The translations under genes were made by a program, and so were the position numbers. From an uncultured Eubacterium sp. (GTDB lineage Bacteria > Bacillota > Clostridia > Lachnospirales > Lachnospiraceae): a stretch of 64,000 nt of DNA. Shown one piece after another: positions 35,002-44,082 of the stretch. The notes beneath the pieces were generated by a model. It did not search any database, was not told the origin of the DNA, and worked only from the letters and a program-made list of their open reading frames with translations. The stretch is taken from assembly GCA_910589665.1 (NCBI GenBank), contig CAJUTR010000012.1, positions 1 through 64,000 of the forward strand, in the 5' to 3' direction. The first letter of the stretch is position 1. Every line of letters starts with the position of its first letter.

Positions 35002-36071
35002 TGCAAAGTAAGGTGAAAAATTTATTTGGGCGGCAGATTATGATTCCGATCCTGGCACTTATCGCGCTCGCCCTGTTCAATTTGATCGTGGATCCCTCCT
35101 TTTTTTCGATTACATTGGGATACAGCAGTACAGGAGATCCGGTATTGTCAGGATACCTGATCACGATTTTAGACTACGGTTCTGAACTGGCGATCCTGGC
35201 GATCGGAATGACGCTGGTGACAGCAGCTTCCGGCGGACAGGATATCAGTGTCGGCGCTACGATGGCGATCGCGGGAAGCGTGACGCTCCGTGTTCTCTGT
35301 GGTTCGAATTCGAGACCGGATGAACTTCAGGCACCGATCATCGTGGCATTTTTGGTCGCTTGTGTCGCTGCGATACTCTGCGGCGCATTTAACGGTGTGC
35401 TGGTAGCATACTTTAAGATCCAGCCGATGGTAGCGACGCTGATCCTGTTTACGGCAGGACGTTCGATCGCGGCATGGATCAATAACAACGAACTTCCGAT
35501 CATCAGTGATCCGGTATTCGGTTATTTTGGTAACTTCTTCCCGGGCATACCGATCCCGGCGACCGTGTTCATCGCGGCTGCATGTATTTTGGTGATCGCG
35601 CTTGTGCTCAAGTTTACGAACCTGCGTCTTTATACTCAGTCGGTCGGCATCAATGCCAGCTCAGCAAGATTGAACGGTTTGAACCCGGCTGTATTGAAAA
35701 TGATCGCGTTTATCATTCTCGGTGTTTGTGTGGCTGTGGCTGGATTTATTAAAGTAAGCCGTTTTTCGACGATCAACTATTCGGTTGTAGCGAAGGATAT
35801 TGAGATGGATGCGATCCTTGCCGTTGCGATCGGCGGCAACGCCCTGAGTGGTGGTAAATTCAATATGACGGCGTCCATTCTCGGTGCTTATGTCATACAG
35901 TTCCTTACAACGACGCTGTATAAGTTTGAGGTAGAAACAGCGGCCCTTCCGGCATATAAAGCAGTTGTTGTTATTATACTGGTCGTATTAAGTGCGCCGA
36001 CAGTGAGAGAAAAACTTTCTTCCATCGGTAAGAAATTAAAATCATCACAGGGCAGAAAGGAGGTCGCATAA
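35001..36071 (+). CDS. Sugar ABC transporter permease (YtfT-like)
   Basis: A 356-residue inner-membrane permease of the RbsC/XylH family with about 8-10 hydrophobic segments. Family blocks are GMTLVTAASGGQDISVGATMAIAG, the IQPMVATLILFTAGRSIA stretch, YTQSVGINASSARLNGLNP (the ATPase-coupling loop) and IAVGGNALSGG-like AIGGNALSGGKFN. The closest pattern I recognise is the galactofuranose-type YtfT rather than ribose RbsC, but the substrate is not certain. It overlaps the ATPase gene by one base and is 1 nt from the next permease gene. Confidence 0.93.
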   Translation: MQSKVKNLFGRQIMIPILALIALALFNLIVDPSFFSITLGYSSTGDPVLSGYLITILDYGSELAILAIGMTLVTAASGGQDISVGATMAIAGSVTLRVLCGSNSRPDELQAPIIVAFLVACVAAILCGAFNGVLVAYFKIQPMVATLILFTAGRSIAAWINNNELPIISDPVFGYFGNFFPGIPIPATVFIAAACILVIALVLKFTNLRLYTQSVGINASSARLNGLNPAVLKMIAFIILGVCVAVAGFIKVSRFSTINYSVVAKDIEMDAILAVAIGGNALSGGKFNMTASILGAYVIQFLTTTLYKFEVETAALPAYKAVVVIILVVLSAPTVREKLSSIGKKLKSSQGRKEVA

Positions 36072-36072
36072 T

Positions 36073-37119
36073 ATGTCAACATCCAAAAATTCTTTGGCGT
36101 TAGGCGGACAGCGTAATAAGGCGAGGTCGCTAACCGATACGAATTTACTTTTGATCATAACGATCGTCGTATTTTTTGTTATGTACATCGGTGCCATCGT
36201 GTTTCAGGGAGAAGGTTTCCTGAAACCTCAGACATTTTTGAACATATTGTGTACCAATGCGGCGTTGATCATTGCCTCCTGCGGGATGAGTCTTGTTATG
36301 ATCACGGGCGGGATCGATATTTCGGTCGGTGGTGTTACGGCGCTTGTCAGCATGTGCTGTGCCGTATATCTCGATCTCCACGGCGGAAATGTATTTGTAG
36401 CGATCCTGATCGCCCTGGGCATTGGCCTTGCGTTTGGTCTTGTACAGGGGTTTTTAGTTGCCTATCTCGATATACAGCCGTTTATCGTGACGCTGGCTGG
36501 TATGTTCTTTGCCCGTGGTATGACGACGATCGTTCATTCCGAGCCATTTAATGTAGAAAATGAGGCGTTTGTTGCACTGAAGGACACGCATATCATTATA
36601 CCTGGACTGGGAAGTATAAACCGACGGGGAGATTATATCGATGCTTACATCGAAATCGGTGTGGTTGTCGCGCTTATTATCGTAGCTCTTTTGTTCTGTC
36701 TGCTCCGTTGGACGAAGCTGGGACGTAATTTTTACGCAGTTGGCGGTAACCAGCAAAGTGCATTGATGCTCGGTATCAATGTAAGGAGAACCAAGTTTAT
36801 CGCTCATCTACTCTGTAGCCTTTTAGCAGGAATCGGAGGATTCGTATTCTTCATGTATGTAGGCTCCGGTTCGCCAGCACATGCGACTGGTATGGAGATG
36901 AACGCGATCGCATCTTCGATCATCGGCGGTACGATGCTGACCGGTGGTGTCGGAAACATCATCGGTACATTGTTCGGTGTGCTGTCGCTCAGTACGATAC
37001 AGAACATTGTGTCATCAGCCGGATTTGACGATGCCTGGTGGACAGGAATTACAGTTGCTGCTATGCTGTGCCTGTTCCTCGTTGTTCAGAGCGTGATCAT
37101 GGCTAAAAAGAAAAAATAA
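36073..37119 (+). CDS. Sugar ABC transporter permease (YjfF-like)
   Basis: A 348-residue permease of the same family, forming a heterodimer with the upstream one. Seen: GMSLVMITGGIDISVGGVTALVS, DIQPFIVTLAGMFFARGMTTI, FYAVGGNQQSALMLGINVRRTK and IIGGTMLTGGVGNIIGT. Two different permeases rather than one homodimeric gene is the arrangement of the E. coli galactofuranose importer. A terminator follows at 37141. Confidence 0.93.
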   Translation: MSTSKNSLALGGQRNKARSLTDTNLLLIITIVVFFVMYIGAIVFQGEGFLKPQTFLNILCTNAALIIASCGMSLVMITGGIDISVGGVTALVSMCCAVYLDLHGGNVFVAILIALGIGLAFGLVQGFLVAYLDIQPFIVTLAGMFFARGMTTIVHSEPFNVENEAFVALKDTHIIIPGLGSINRRGDYIDAYIEIGVVVALIIVALLFCLLRWTKLGRNFYAVGGNQQSALMLGINVRRTKFIAHLLCSLLAGIGGFVFFMYVGSGSPAHATGMEMNAIASSIIGGTMLTGGVGNIIGTLFGVLSLSTIQNIVSSAGFDDAWWTGITVAAMLCLFLVVQSVIMAKKKK

Positions 37120-37140
37120 TATCTGTCTTTAATTTGATAG

Positions 37141-37178
37141 AAAAGGGAATCACTTCGGAAGAAGTGGTTCCTTTTGTG
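37141..37178 (+). terminator. Terminator after the permease genes
   Basis: A 14-15 nt stem (37141-37155 with 37162-37175, one bulge) with loop CGGAAG is followed by a short T-rich stretch. Confidence 0.75.
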
Positions 37179-37228
37179 TTAAAATTATGGTAAAATAATG
37201 TGAAAGGACGAAAAAAGGGGTGAGGTAA

Positions 37229-38254
37229 ATGCAGGGAAGATGTATCAGATTCGTTTTGGTTTTTGTATTGCTGTTCCTGCTCGGCGGATGTGCATGGAAA
37301 GAAGAGGTGCCAAATCATGCGGTCATGGAGGAAGAGATCGAGAGAGAGGGGAAAGATTACATCGTGATCGGTTATTCCCAGGTTGGTTCCGAGTCGGATT
37401 ACCGACTGGCAAATACCGAATCATTAAAATCGACGTTTACCGCGGAAAACGGTTATTACCTTTTGTTTGAAGATGCACAGCAGAAACAGGAAAACCAGAT
37501 CAAGGCGATCCGGAATTTTATTCTGCAGGAAGTAGACTATATCATTTTGGATCCCATTGTGGAAACCGGATGGGAGGCTGTTTTGAAAGAAGCGAAAGAG
37601 GCCGGTATTCCGGTTCTTTTGACCGATCGGTCGGTGCAGGTAGAAGATGAGAGGCTGTATACATGCTGGATCGGCAGCGATTTCAGGAAAGAAGGACAGA
37701 TGGCTGGGGAGTGGCTGAAAAAGTATTTGCAGCAGCAGAACCGCCAGCATGAGAGGATCCGTATCGTGACGCTTCAGGGAACGTTGAACTCATCGGCACA
37801 GATTGGGCGTACAAAAGGATTCCGCGATGTTTTGGAAAAGCAGAAAAACTGGGTGATGCTTGATTACCAGTCAGGGGATTTTACACAGATGAAAGGGCAG
37901 GAGGTCATGGAGTATTTGTTGGATACGTATGAGAAGATCGACGTCGTGGTCAGTGAAAATGATAATATGACATTTGGCGCCATTGATGCCATGAAGGAGG
38001 CGGGCCGGGCGTTTGGTACAGGGGGAGGGATCATTGTCATTTCGTTTGACGCGGTCAGGGCGTCGTTCAAACATATGATGGCGGGGGAGATCAATGCGGA
38101 TTTTGAGTGTAATCCGCTGCTGGGTCCGATGGTGGAGCAGGTGATCCAGGATCTGGAAGATAAAAAAGAGGTTGAGAAGATCCAGTATGTCGATGAGTCA
38201 TATTATGACGCCTCCATGGATCTGAACTGGATTATGAAATCGAGGGAGTACTGA
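37229..38254 (+). CDS. Second sugar-binding lipoprotein, YtfQ-like
   Basis: A 341-residue lipoprotein with lipobox LGGC (Cys21) after a hydrophobic signal. The binding fold strongly follows the galactofuranose-binding YtfQ pattern: VIGYSQVGSESDYRLANT, QQKQENQIKAIRNFILQEVDYI, PIVETGWEAVLKEAKEAGIPVLLTDR, LQGTLNSSAQIGRTKGF and SGDFTQMKGQEVMEYLL. It lies beyond the terminator of the permease genes and has its own strong GGGGTGAGG site, so it may be expressed separately. It could feed the same importer with another ligand or act as the ligand sensor for the YesM-like kinase; which one is unknown. Confidence 0.92.
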   Translation: MQGRCIRFVLVFVLLFLLGGCAWKEEVPNHAVMEEEIEREGKDYIVIGYSQVGSESDYRLANTESLKSTFTAENGYYLLFEDAQQKQENQIKAIRNFILQEVDYIILDPIVETGWEAVLKEAKEAGIPVLLTDRSVQVEDERLYTCWIGSDFRKEGQMAGEWLKKYLQQQNRQHERIRIVTLQGTLNSSAQIGRTKGFRDVLEKQKNWVMLDYQSGDFTQMKGQEVMEYLLDTYEKIDVVVSENDNMTFGAIDAMKEAGRAFGTGGGIIVISFDAVRASFKHMMAGEINADFECNPLLGPMVEQVIQDLEDKKEVEKIQYVDESYYDASMDLNWIMKSREY

Positions 38255-38280
38255 AAAACGTTATATTTTTGAAAAAGAAG

Positions 38281-38309
38281 TTGAAATAATACAATTGATA
38301 GGATATACT
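38281..38309 (+). promoter_or_regulatory. Promoter of the beta-CASP nuclease gene
   Basis: TTGAAA (38281-38286), 17 nt, TATACT (38304-38309). The leader to ATG 38331 is short. Confidence 0.75.
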
Positions 38310-38330
38310 ATAAATAAATGGAGGGGTACT

Positions 38331-39935
38331 ATGAAGCTGGAGTTTTTAGGCGCTGCCCACGAAGTTACGGGAAGCTGTCATTATCTTGAGATAGGCGGAA
38401 AAAGGCTTTGTGTGGACATCGGGATGGAGCAGGGGCAGAACCTGTTTGAAAGTCAGGAAATACCAGTAAATGCGGCAGAGATTGACTACATATTGCTGAC
38501 GCATGCCCATATCGACCATACGGGACTTTTACCGATGCTTTATGCCAGGGGATTCCGTGGTGAAGTGTATACGACGAGGGCGACCGCTGACCTGAGCGCC
38601 ATCATGTTGCGGGATAGTGCCCATATCCAGCAGTTCGAGGCAGAGTGGAGGAACCGGAAAGCACAGCGTTCCGGCGGAGAGGTTTACGTGCCGCTCTATA
38701 CGATGGAAGATGCGCTCGGGGCGATTGATCTTCTGATTCCTTGCGAATACGGCCGAAAGATCCGGTTGTGCGAGGAGATAACGATTCGGTTTACGGATGT
38801 CGGGCATCTTCTCGGTTCCTCGTCGATCGAGGTATTTGCCGTAGAGGGTGAGGAAACGCGTACGATCGTATTTTCTGGTGATCTCGGAAATCGGAATAAA
38901 CCGATCCTGAGGGATCCTATCTACACGAAAAAAGCGGATTACGTCGTGATGGAGTCTACATATGGAGACAGGCTGCACGGGGAAACGCCGGATTATGCCG
39001 GTGAGATCGCAGAGGTCATCGGCAGGACATTTGAAAAGGGTGGAAATGTGGTGATTCCGGCTTTCGCGGTAGGAAGGACACAGGAACTTCTCTATTTTAT
39101 CCGCCAGATCAAAGAACAGGGACTTGTGAAGACGAATCCGGAATTTGAAGTATATGTGGATAGTCCGTTGGCGGTAGGGGCTACGAATATTTTTGGAAAG
39201 AATGTAGAGGGGTGTTTTGACGAGGAGGCGAAGGAACTCGTGAGAAAAGGCATCAACCCGATCGGATTTCCGGGGTTGAAGCTGTCGATCACGAGTGATG
39301 ACAGTAAGGCGATAAATTTTGACATGAGGCCGAAAGTGATCATATCGGCTTCTGGGATGTGCGAGGCGGGACGGATCCGCCACCATCTGAAACATAATCT
39401 GTGGCGCAGGGAAAGCACGATTGTTTTCGTCGGTTATCAGTCGAGGGGAACGCTCGGAAGGGCGCTTTTGGAAGGGGCGCCGACCGTGAAGCTGTTCGGC
39501 GAGACGATAGAAGTAAAAGCGGATATCGTAAAAATATCTGGAATCAGCGGGCATGCAGATAAAAAGGGATTGATTGAATGGGTGCGCGGCTTTGACGAGC
39601 AGCCGCCGAAGAAAGTATTTGTCGTACACGGGGACGATCAGGTGTGCGATAGTTTTGCGGCATGCCTTCATGATGAGTGCGGCATTTCGGCAAGTGCACC
39701 TTACAGTGGCAGCATTTTTGATTTAATCCGGGGAGAGTATACATATGTGGCAGACCCGATCCGTATTCAGAAGAAAGAGTCTGCGAAACGGCGTGCGATG
39801 GATGTATTTGGACGTCTTGTGGCCGCCGGTGAGCGCTTATTGGCGGTGATTCGGAAAAATGAGGGTCTGAGTAACAAAGAAGTTGCTAAATTCACGAATC
39901 AGATCAATTCATTGTGTGATAAGTGGGATAGATAG
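38331..39935 (+). CDS. Beta-CASP metallo-beta-lactamase-fold RNase-like protein
   Basis: A 534-residue protein of the CPSF73/YSH1-like beta-CASP group. The MBL core has LTHAHIDHTGLLP (HxHxDH), then FTDVGHLLGSSS and VFSGDLGN. The beta-CASP insert carries VMESTYGDR, VVIPAFAVGRTQELLYFIRQIK, VDSPLAVGAT, IISASGMCEAGRIRHHLKH and VFVGYQSRGTLGR. The RMMBL part has ISGHADKKGLIEWV and VFVVHGDDQVCDSF. About 70 extra C-terminal residues have no recognised domain. Members degrade or process RNA; this subgroup is less well studied than RNase J. GGAGGGG lies before the ATG, and an upstream in-frame start at 38295 is inside the promoter. The EAL gene follows closely and may be co-transcribed. Confidence 0.92.
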   Translation: MKLEFLGAAHEVTGSCHYLEIGGKRLCVDIGMEQGQNLFESQEIPVNAAEIDYILLTHAHIDHTGLLPMLYARGFRGEVYTTRATADLSAIMLRDSAHIQQFEAEWRNRKAQRSGGEVYVPLYTMEDALGAIDLLIPCEYGRKIRLCEEITIRFTDVGHLLGSSSIEVFAVEGEETRTIVFSGDLGNRNKPILRDPIYTKKADYVVMESTYGDRLHGETPDYAGEIAEVIGRTFEKGGNVVIPAFAVGRTQELLYFIRQIKEQGLVKTNPEFEVYVDSPLAVGATNIFGKNVEGCFDEEAKELVRKGINPIGFPGLKLSITSDDSKAINFDMRPKVIISASGMCEAGRIRHHLKHNLWRRESTIVFVGYQSRGTLGRALLEGAPTVKLFGETIEVKADIVKISGISGHADKKGLIEWVRGFDEQPPKKVFVVHGDDQVCDSFAACLHDECGISASAPYSGSIFDLIRGEYTYVADPIRIQKKESAKRRAMDVFGRLVAAGERLLAVIRKNEGLSNKEVAKFTNQINSLCDKWDR

Positions 39936-39945
39936 GAGGCAGGAA

Positions 39946-41271
39946 TTGGGCAAAGAGGAAAAGCAATGTAAGTTGGAGAGTGATTTTGTTTATGATTCCC
40001 TGACCGGATTGTATAATTTAGATACGTTTAAAAGATGTGTTGCTGTGTTTTTGGAGAGTCAGGAAAAGTCAGAGAAATTTGCGCTTTTGTACACAGATAT
40101 TACTCATTTTGAGAGAGTGAATAATTTATATGGAACCGGAAGGGCGGATATTCTGCTGAGCGACCTGGCAAAGGCTGTTTCAAAGATTGACTTTGGCCTG
40201 CGGTTATATTGCCGCAGTTCGGCAGATCATTTTATTGCTCTCGTAGATTTTACGAGCAAGGAAAAACTGAAGTATGATCTCGAAGAATTCTGCCGTTCGT
40301 TTAATGGATTGGCGCTGGAGCGTTTTCCGGAAGCGCGCCCCCGGCTCGGCATCGGTGCGTCGGTCATTGAGGAGAGGTCAGACTGCATTGACGATATGGT
40401 GGAACTTGCGGATACGGCGAGGAAAAATCTGCATGGCAGCAGTACGGTGAGCGTGGCCTATTTTAATCCTGAGGATTTTGGTAAGTACCAGCGAGTCAAG
40501 GAAATTGAACGGGATATGGGAAGAGCTTTGGAAAAAGGGGAGTTTAAAGTATACCTACAGCCAAAGTATGATTTGGAAACGAATAAAATGGTAGGAGCAG
40601 AGGCTCTTGTGCGCTGGATCAAAGAAGATGGTACGATGATCTATCCCGATGAATTTATACCGCTTTTTGAAAGAAATGGTTTTATCCGGAAATTAGATTT
40701 TTACATGCTGGAGCAGGTGTGCGCGATGCTCCGGAGGCGGCTTAAAGATGGAAAGCGGTGTCTGCCGATTTCCATCAACCAGTCCCGCATCCTTTTGGAC
40801 AGCGAAACGTATACGACCGATGTGGCATGCGTTCTGAACAGTTATGATACGCCGCCCGATCTGATTGAACTGGAACTGACCGAGCGGATCTTTTCAGATT
40901 CGTTGTCTGAGATGGCGGAGATGATGGAGGAACTTAAAAGGATTGGGATCAAGTGGTCGATCGATGACTTTGGAACCGGCTATTCGTCGTTGAATCTTCT
41001 GAAAAAACTGCCGGTGGATGTTATTAAGATCGACAAGACATTTTTAGACGAGACGGAAACATCCGATGTGAGCCGCATTATTATCCGAAAGACAGTGGAA
41101 ATGATTCAGGAACTTGACAAAATGGTAGTGTGTGAAGGGGTTGAGACCGAGGATCAGGCTAGTTATCTCAAGTTCATCCACTGTGATATCAGCCAGGGGT
41201 ATCTTTATGCGAAACCGATGCCCATGGAGGAATTCGAGAAGCTTGTTGATGAACAGGGAGCAGTTGAGTAA
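39946..41271 (+). CDS. Cyclic di-GMP phosphodiesterase (EAL) with degenerate GGDEF domain
   Basis: A 441-residue cytoplasmic protein. The N-terminal GGDEF fold (about 14-170) starts YDSLTGLYNLDTF but has SADHF (92-96) where active cyclases have GGDEF, so it should not make c-di-GMP; it may bind GTP as a regulator. The EAL domain (about 190-440) keeps GAEALVRW (Glu219), ELTERIFSD, IDDFGTGYSSLNLL, DVIKIDKTF and CEGVETEDQ, the residues needed for hydrolysis. The start is TTG at 39946: AGGAGG lies 6 nt upstream. It begins 10 nt after the nuclease stop. In a motile organism it would lower c-di-GMP and could favour swimming. Confidence 0.92.
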   Translation: MGKEEKQCKLESDFVYDSLTGLYNLDTFKRCVAVFLESQEKSEKFALLYTDITHFERVNNLYGTGRADILLSDLAKAVSKIDFGLRLYCRSSADHFIALVDFTSKEKLKYDLEEFCRSFNGLALERFPEARPRLGIGASVIEERSDCIDDMVELADTARKNLHGSSTVSVAYFNPEDFGKYQRVKEIERDMGRALEKGEFKVYLQPKYDLETNKMVGAEALVRWIKEDGTMIYPDEFIPLFERNGFIRKLDFYMLEQVCAMLRRRLKDGKRCLPISINQSRILLDSETYTTDVACVLNSYDTPPDLIELELTERIFSDSLSEMAEMMEELKRIGIKWSIDDFGTGYSSLNLLKKLPVDVIKIDKTFLDETETSDVSRIIIRKTVEMIQELDKMVVCEGVETEDQASYLKFIHCDISQGYLYAKPMPMEEFEKLVDEQGAVE

Positions 41272-41362
41272 ACCAGTTCTGCGCACAGGTAGAAGACATT
41301 ATGTGGTGTTAGGTCATTTATAATACCATATGATATAAATTAATTTATAGGAGGATATTTAA

Positions 41363-42019
41363 ATGAAATTCTTTATTGACACAGCAAATGTAGAGGATAT
41401 TAAAAAAGCGAACGATATGGGCGTGATCTGTGGTGTGACGACAAACCCGTCGCTGATCGCAAAAGAGGGAAGGGACTTTAATCAGGTGATCGCGGAGATC
41501 GCTTCGATCGTTGATGGACCGATCAGCGGGGAAGTAAAGGCTACTACGGTAGACGCTGCAGGAATGATCGCAGAGGGAAAAGAAATTGCAAAGATCCATC
41601 CAAATATGGTTGTAAAGATCCCGATGACAGTAGAGGGACTGAAAGCGACAAAGGCGCTGAGCGCAGAAGGTATCAAAGTAAACGTGACTCTTATTTTCAG
41701 TGCGAACCAGGCTCTTTTGGCAGCAAAGGCAGGAGCAGCATTTGTATCTCCGTTCCTCGGACGTTTGGACGATGTTTCACAGCCGGGTATTGATCTGATC
41801 GAAAGCATCGCTGCTATTTTTGCAAATTATCCGGACATTGACACAGAGATCATCGCAGCCAGTGTGCGTAACCCGATCCACGTAACGGATTGTGCGCTTG
41901 CTGGAGCAGATATTGCCACGGTGCCATACGGTGTCATTGAACAGATGACGAAACATCCGCTTACAGATCAGGGTATCGCGAAATTCCAGGCGGACTATAA
42001 AGCCGTGTTTGGGGAGTAA
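41363..42019 (+). CDS. Transaldolase / fructose-6-phosphate aldolase-like, short form
   Basis: A 218-residue enzyme of the small transaldolase family (TalC/FSA-like). [18 protein letters not shown] at the start, [13 protein letters not shown], the Schiff-base lysine Lys85 in [22 protein letters not shown], and the ending [21 protein letters not shown] are typical. It moves three-carbon units between sugar phosphates in the non-oxidative pentose phosphate pathway. The two transketolase halves follow directly, supporting transaldolase rather than FSA activity. GGAGG precedes the ATG. Confidence 0.94.
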   Translation: MKFFIDTANVEDIKKANDMGVICGVTTNPSLIAKEGRDFNQVIAEIASIVDGPISGEVKATTVDAAGMIAEGKEIAKIHPNMVVKIPMTVEGLKATKALSAEGIKVNVTLIFSANQALLAAKAGAAFVSPFLGRLDDVSQPGIDLIESIAAIFANYPDIDTEIIAASVRNPIHVTDCALAGADIATVPYGVIEQMTKHPLTDQGIAKFQADYKAVFGE

Positions 42020-42038
42020 GCTGAAAAGTAAATCTAGT

Positions 42039-42066
42039 ACACGGCTTTAGCCGTGTTTGGTGTGTA
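42039..42066 (+). repeat. Hairpin and short duplication after the transaldolase gene
   Basis: ACACGGCT (42039-42046) pairs with AGCCGTGT (42049-42056). The words AGCCGTGTTTGG plus GTAA also occur at the very end of the transaldolase gene (about 42001-42019), so the 3' end seems duplicated. It may act as a weak processing or attenuation site. Confidence 0.4.
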
Positions 42067-42104
42067 AAAGTTTTGAAAAATAACATGCAGAAATGAGGTA
42101 GATT

Positions 42105-42932
42105 ATGAATACGTTAGAACTTAAAAAGACAGCTAACGAAGTTCGCAAAGGTATCGTTACTGCTGTGCACAGTGCGAAATCCGGTCATCCGGGTGGGTCA
42201 CTTTCGGCGGCAGACATTTATACATATCTGTTTTTTGAGGAATTGAATATTGATCCGAAAAACCCGCAGAAGCCGGACCGTGACCGTTTTGTCTTGAGTA
42301 AGGGCCACACGGCGCCGGGATATTATTCGGTTCTGGCAAACCGTGGATTTTTCCCAGTAGAGGATCTGAAGCAGCTGCGTCATACAGGTTCTTATCTTCA
42401 GGGACATCCGGATAAGAAACATATTCCGGGCGTGGATATGTCCAGCGGTTCTCTGGGACAGGGGATTTCAGCTGCGGTAGGTATGGCGTTGTCAGCGAAA
42501 CTGAGCGGTGATGATTACCGCGTGTATACGCTCCTGGGAGATGGTGAAATCCAGGAGGGACAGGTGTGGGAGGCAGCGATGTTTGCCGGACACCGCAAGC
42601 TGGACAACTTCGTGGCCATCGTAGACAACAATGGTCTTCAGATTGACGGAGACATTGCAGATGTATGTTCTCCTTATCCGATCGACGAGAAGTTTAAGGC
42701 GTTCAATTTCCATGTGATCAATGTGGACGCGCATGACTTTGACGCGTTGAAGAAGGCATTTGATGAAGCGAAAGCGACAAAGGGACAGCCGACTGCCATT
42801 ATCGCCAAAAGCGTAAAAGGAAAAGGCGTTTCCTTTATGGAAAATCAGGCAAGCTGGCATGGTGCGGCTCCGAATGACGAGCAGTACGCGCAGGCTATGG
42901 CAGATTTAGAGAAAGTAGGTGAATCCCTGTGA
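42105..42932 (+). CDS. Transketolase, N-terminal subunit
   Basis: A 275-residue subunit carrying the thiamine-diphosphate pyrophosphate-binding half. KSGHPGGSLSAADIYTYLFF, DRFVLSKGHTAPGYYSVLANRG, GSLGQGISAAVGMAL and GDGEIQEGQVWEAAMFAGH with DNNGLQIDG are the family blocks. Split transketolases of this kind are frequent in Clostridia and archaea. The C-terminal subunit gene overlaps the end of this one by 4 nt, so the two are coupled. GAGG precedes the ATG. Confidence 0.95.
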   Translation: MNTLELKKTANEVRKGIVTAVHSAKSGHPGGSLSAADIYTYLFFEELNIDPKNPQKPDRDRFVLSKGHTAPGYYSVLANRGFFPVEDLKQLRHTGSYLQGHPDKKHIPGVDMSSGSLGQGISAAVGMALSAKLSGDDYRVYTLLGDGEIQEGQVWEAAMFAGHRKLDNFVAIVDNNGLQIDGDIADVCSPYPIDEKFKAFNFHVINVDAHDFDALKKAFDEAKATKGQPTAIIAKSVKGKGVSFMENQASWHGAAPNDEQYAQAMADLEKVGESL

Positions 42933-43870
42933 GCGAAGTAAAAAAGATTGCAACTCGTGAGAGTTATGGAAATGCCCTGGCAGAGTTGGGGGCAGAATTT
43001 GAAAATCTTGTCGTTTTGGATGCCGATCTGGCAGCGGCGACAAAAACAGGAGTATTTAAAAAGGCTTTCCCTGACAGACATATTGACTGTGGTATCGCCG
43101 AGTGTAACATGATGGGCATCGCAGCCGGACTTGCTGCGACAGGAAAGATTCCGTTTGCGAGTTCTTTTGCGATGTTTGCAGCTGGACGTGCGTTTGAGCA
43201 GGTTCGTAACTCGATCGCATATCCGAAACTGAACGTGAAGATCGGCGCGACACATGCCGGGATCTCAGTTGGTGAGGATGGTGCAACCCATCAGTGTAAT
43301 GAAGATATTGCTCTGATGAGAACGATTCCGGGTATGGTTGTGATCAATCCGTCGGATGATGTGGAAGCAAAGGCAGCCGTACGTGCGGCAATCGAGCACG
43401 AAGGACCGGTTTACCTGCGGTTTGGACGCCTTGCGGTTCCGGTGATTAATGAGAAACCGGATTATACATTTGAACTCGGCAAGGGTGTAGTACTGCGTGA
43501 GGGAGGGGATGTGACGATCATCGCCACTGGTCTTCCAGTATCCGAATGCCTTGCTGCTGCGGATAAGCTTGCGGCGGACGGCATAGATGCGAAAGTCATC
43601 AATATCCATACGATCAAGCCTTTGGATGAGGAACTCGTACTGGCTGCTGCGAAGGAAACAGGAAAAGTTGTTACCGTGGAAGAGCATTCCGTGATCGGCG
43701 GACTGGGAAGCGCCGTTTGTGACGTTCTTTCTGAGAAATGTCCGACGAAGGTAATGAAGATCGGTATCAACGATACATTTGGCGAGTCTGGGCCAGCTGT
43801 GGAGCTCGTGAAGAAGTACGGCTTGGATGCAGACAGTATCTATGCGAAAGTAAAAGATTTCACTAAATAA
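42929..43870 (+). CDS. Transketolase, C-terminal subunit
   Basis: A 313-residue subunit holding the pyrimidine-binding and C-terminal domains. DADLAAATKTGVF, the activating-glutamate region CGIAECNMMGIAAGLAATG, FASSFAMFAAGRAFEQVRN, GATHAGISVGEDGATHQ and VTVEEHSVIGGLGSAV are typical. The GTG start overlaps the N-terminal subunit gene (GTGA) and has AGGTGA upstream. With the transaldolase it completes the non-oxidative pentose phosphate shuttle. A strong terminator follows. Confidence 0.95.
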   Translation: MSEVKKIATRESYGNALAELGAEFENLVVLDADLAAATKTGVFKKAFPDRHIDCGIAECNMMGIAAGLAATGKIPFASSFAMFAAGRAFEQVRNSIAYPKLNVKIGATHAGISVGEDGATHQCNEDIALMRTIPGMVVINPSDDVEAKAAVRAAIEHEGPVYLRFGRLAVPVINEKPDYTFELGKGVVLREGGDVTIIATGLPVSECLAAADKLAADGIDAKVINIHTIKPLDEELVLAAAKETGKVVTVEEHSVIGGLGSAVCDVLSEKCPTKVMKIGINDTFGESGPAVELVKKYGLDADSIYAKVKDFTK

Positions 43871-43922
43871 ACGGAAAGGGTAAAAGACCTTTTCGGTCCA
43901 GTATGAGATAATACGGAATATA

Positions 43923-43960
43923 TGAAAACAGAGTTCTGTTCGATGGGAACTCTGTTTTCA
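43923..43960 (+). terminator. Strong terminator after the transketolase genes
   Basis: TGAAAACAGAGTTC (43923-43936) pairs perfectly with GAACTCTGTTTTCA (43947-43960) around a 10-nt loop, with T-rich flanks on both strands. Confidence 0.85.
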
Positions 43961-43969
43961 TTCCTTTAA

Positions 43970-43998
43970 TTGAAATGTAAGATCATTTATGATAAAAT
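43970..43998 (+). promoter_or_regulatory. Sigma-A-type promoter of the chemoreceptor gene
   Basis: TTGAAA (43970-43975), 17 nt, TAAAAT (43993-43998). A sigma-D-like GCCGACGT occurs at 44003 but without a properly spaced TAAA box. Confidence 0.6.
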
Positions 43999-44082
43999 TA
44001 TTGCCGACGTACCTTTTTGTACGGAAAGCGCATAAGAAAAATAGAATATGGTTCAATTTAGGTTTATGGAGGTAATAACATC

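Noticed and set aside
38529..39671. 380-codon open frame on the minus strand opposite the beta-CASP gene
   Set aside because: Shadow of a well-supported gene, with no family resemblance and an Arg/His-rich composition.
44003..44010. Sigma-D (flagellar) promoter before the chemoreceptor gene
   Set aside because: GCCGACGT resembles the -10 element but no TAAA lies about 15 nt upstream; a sigma-A promoter with correct spacing is present instead.
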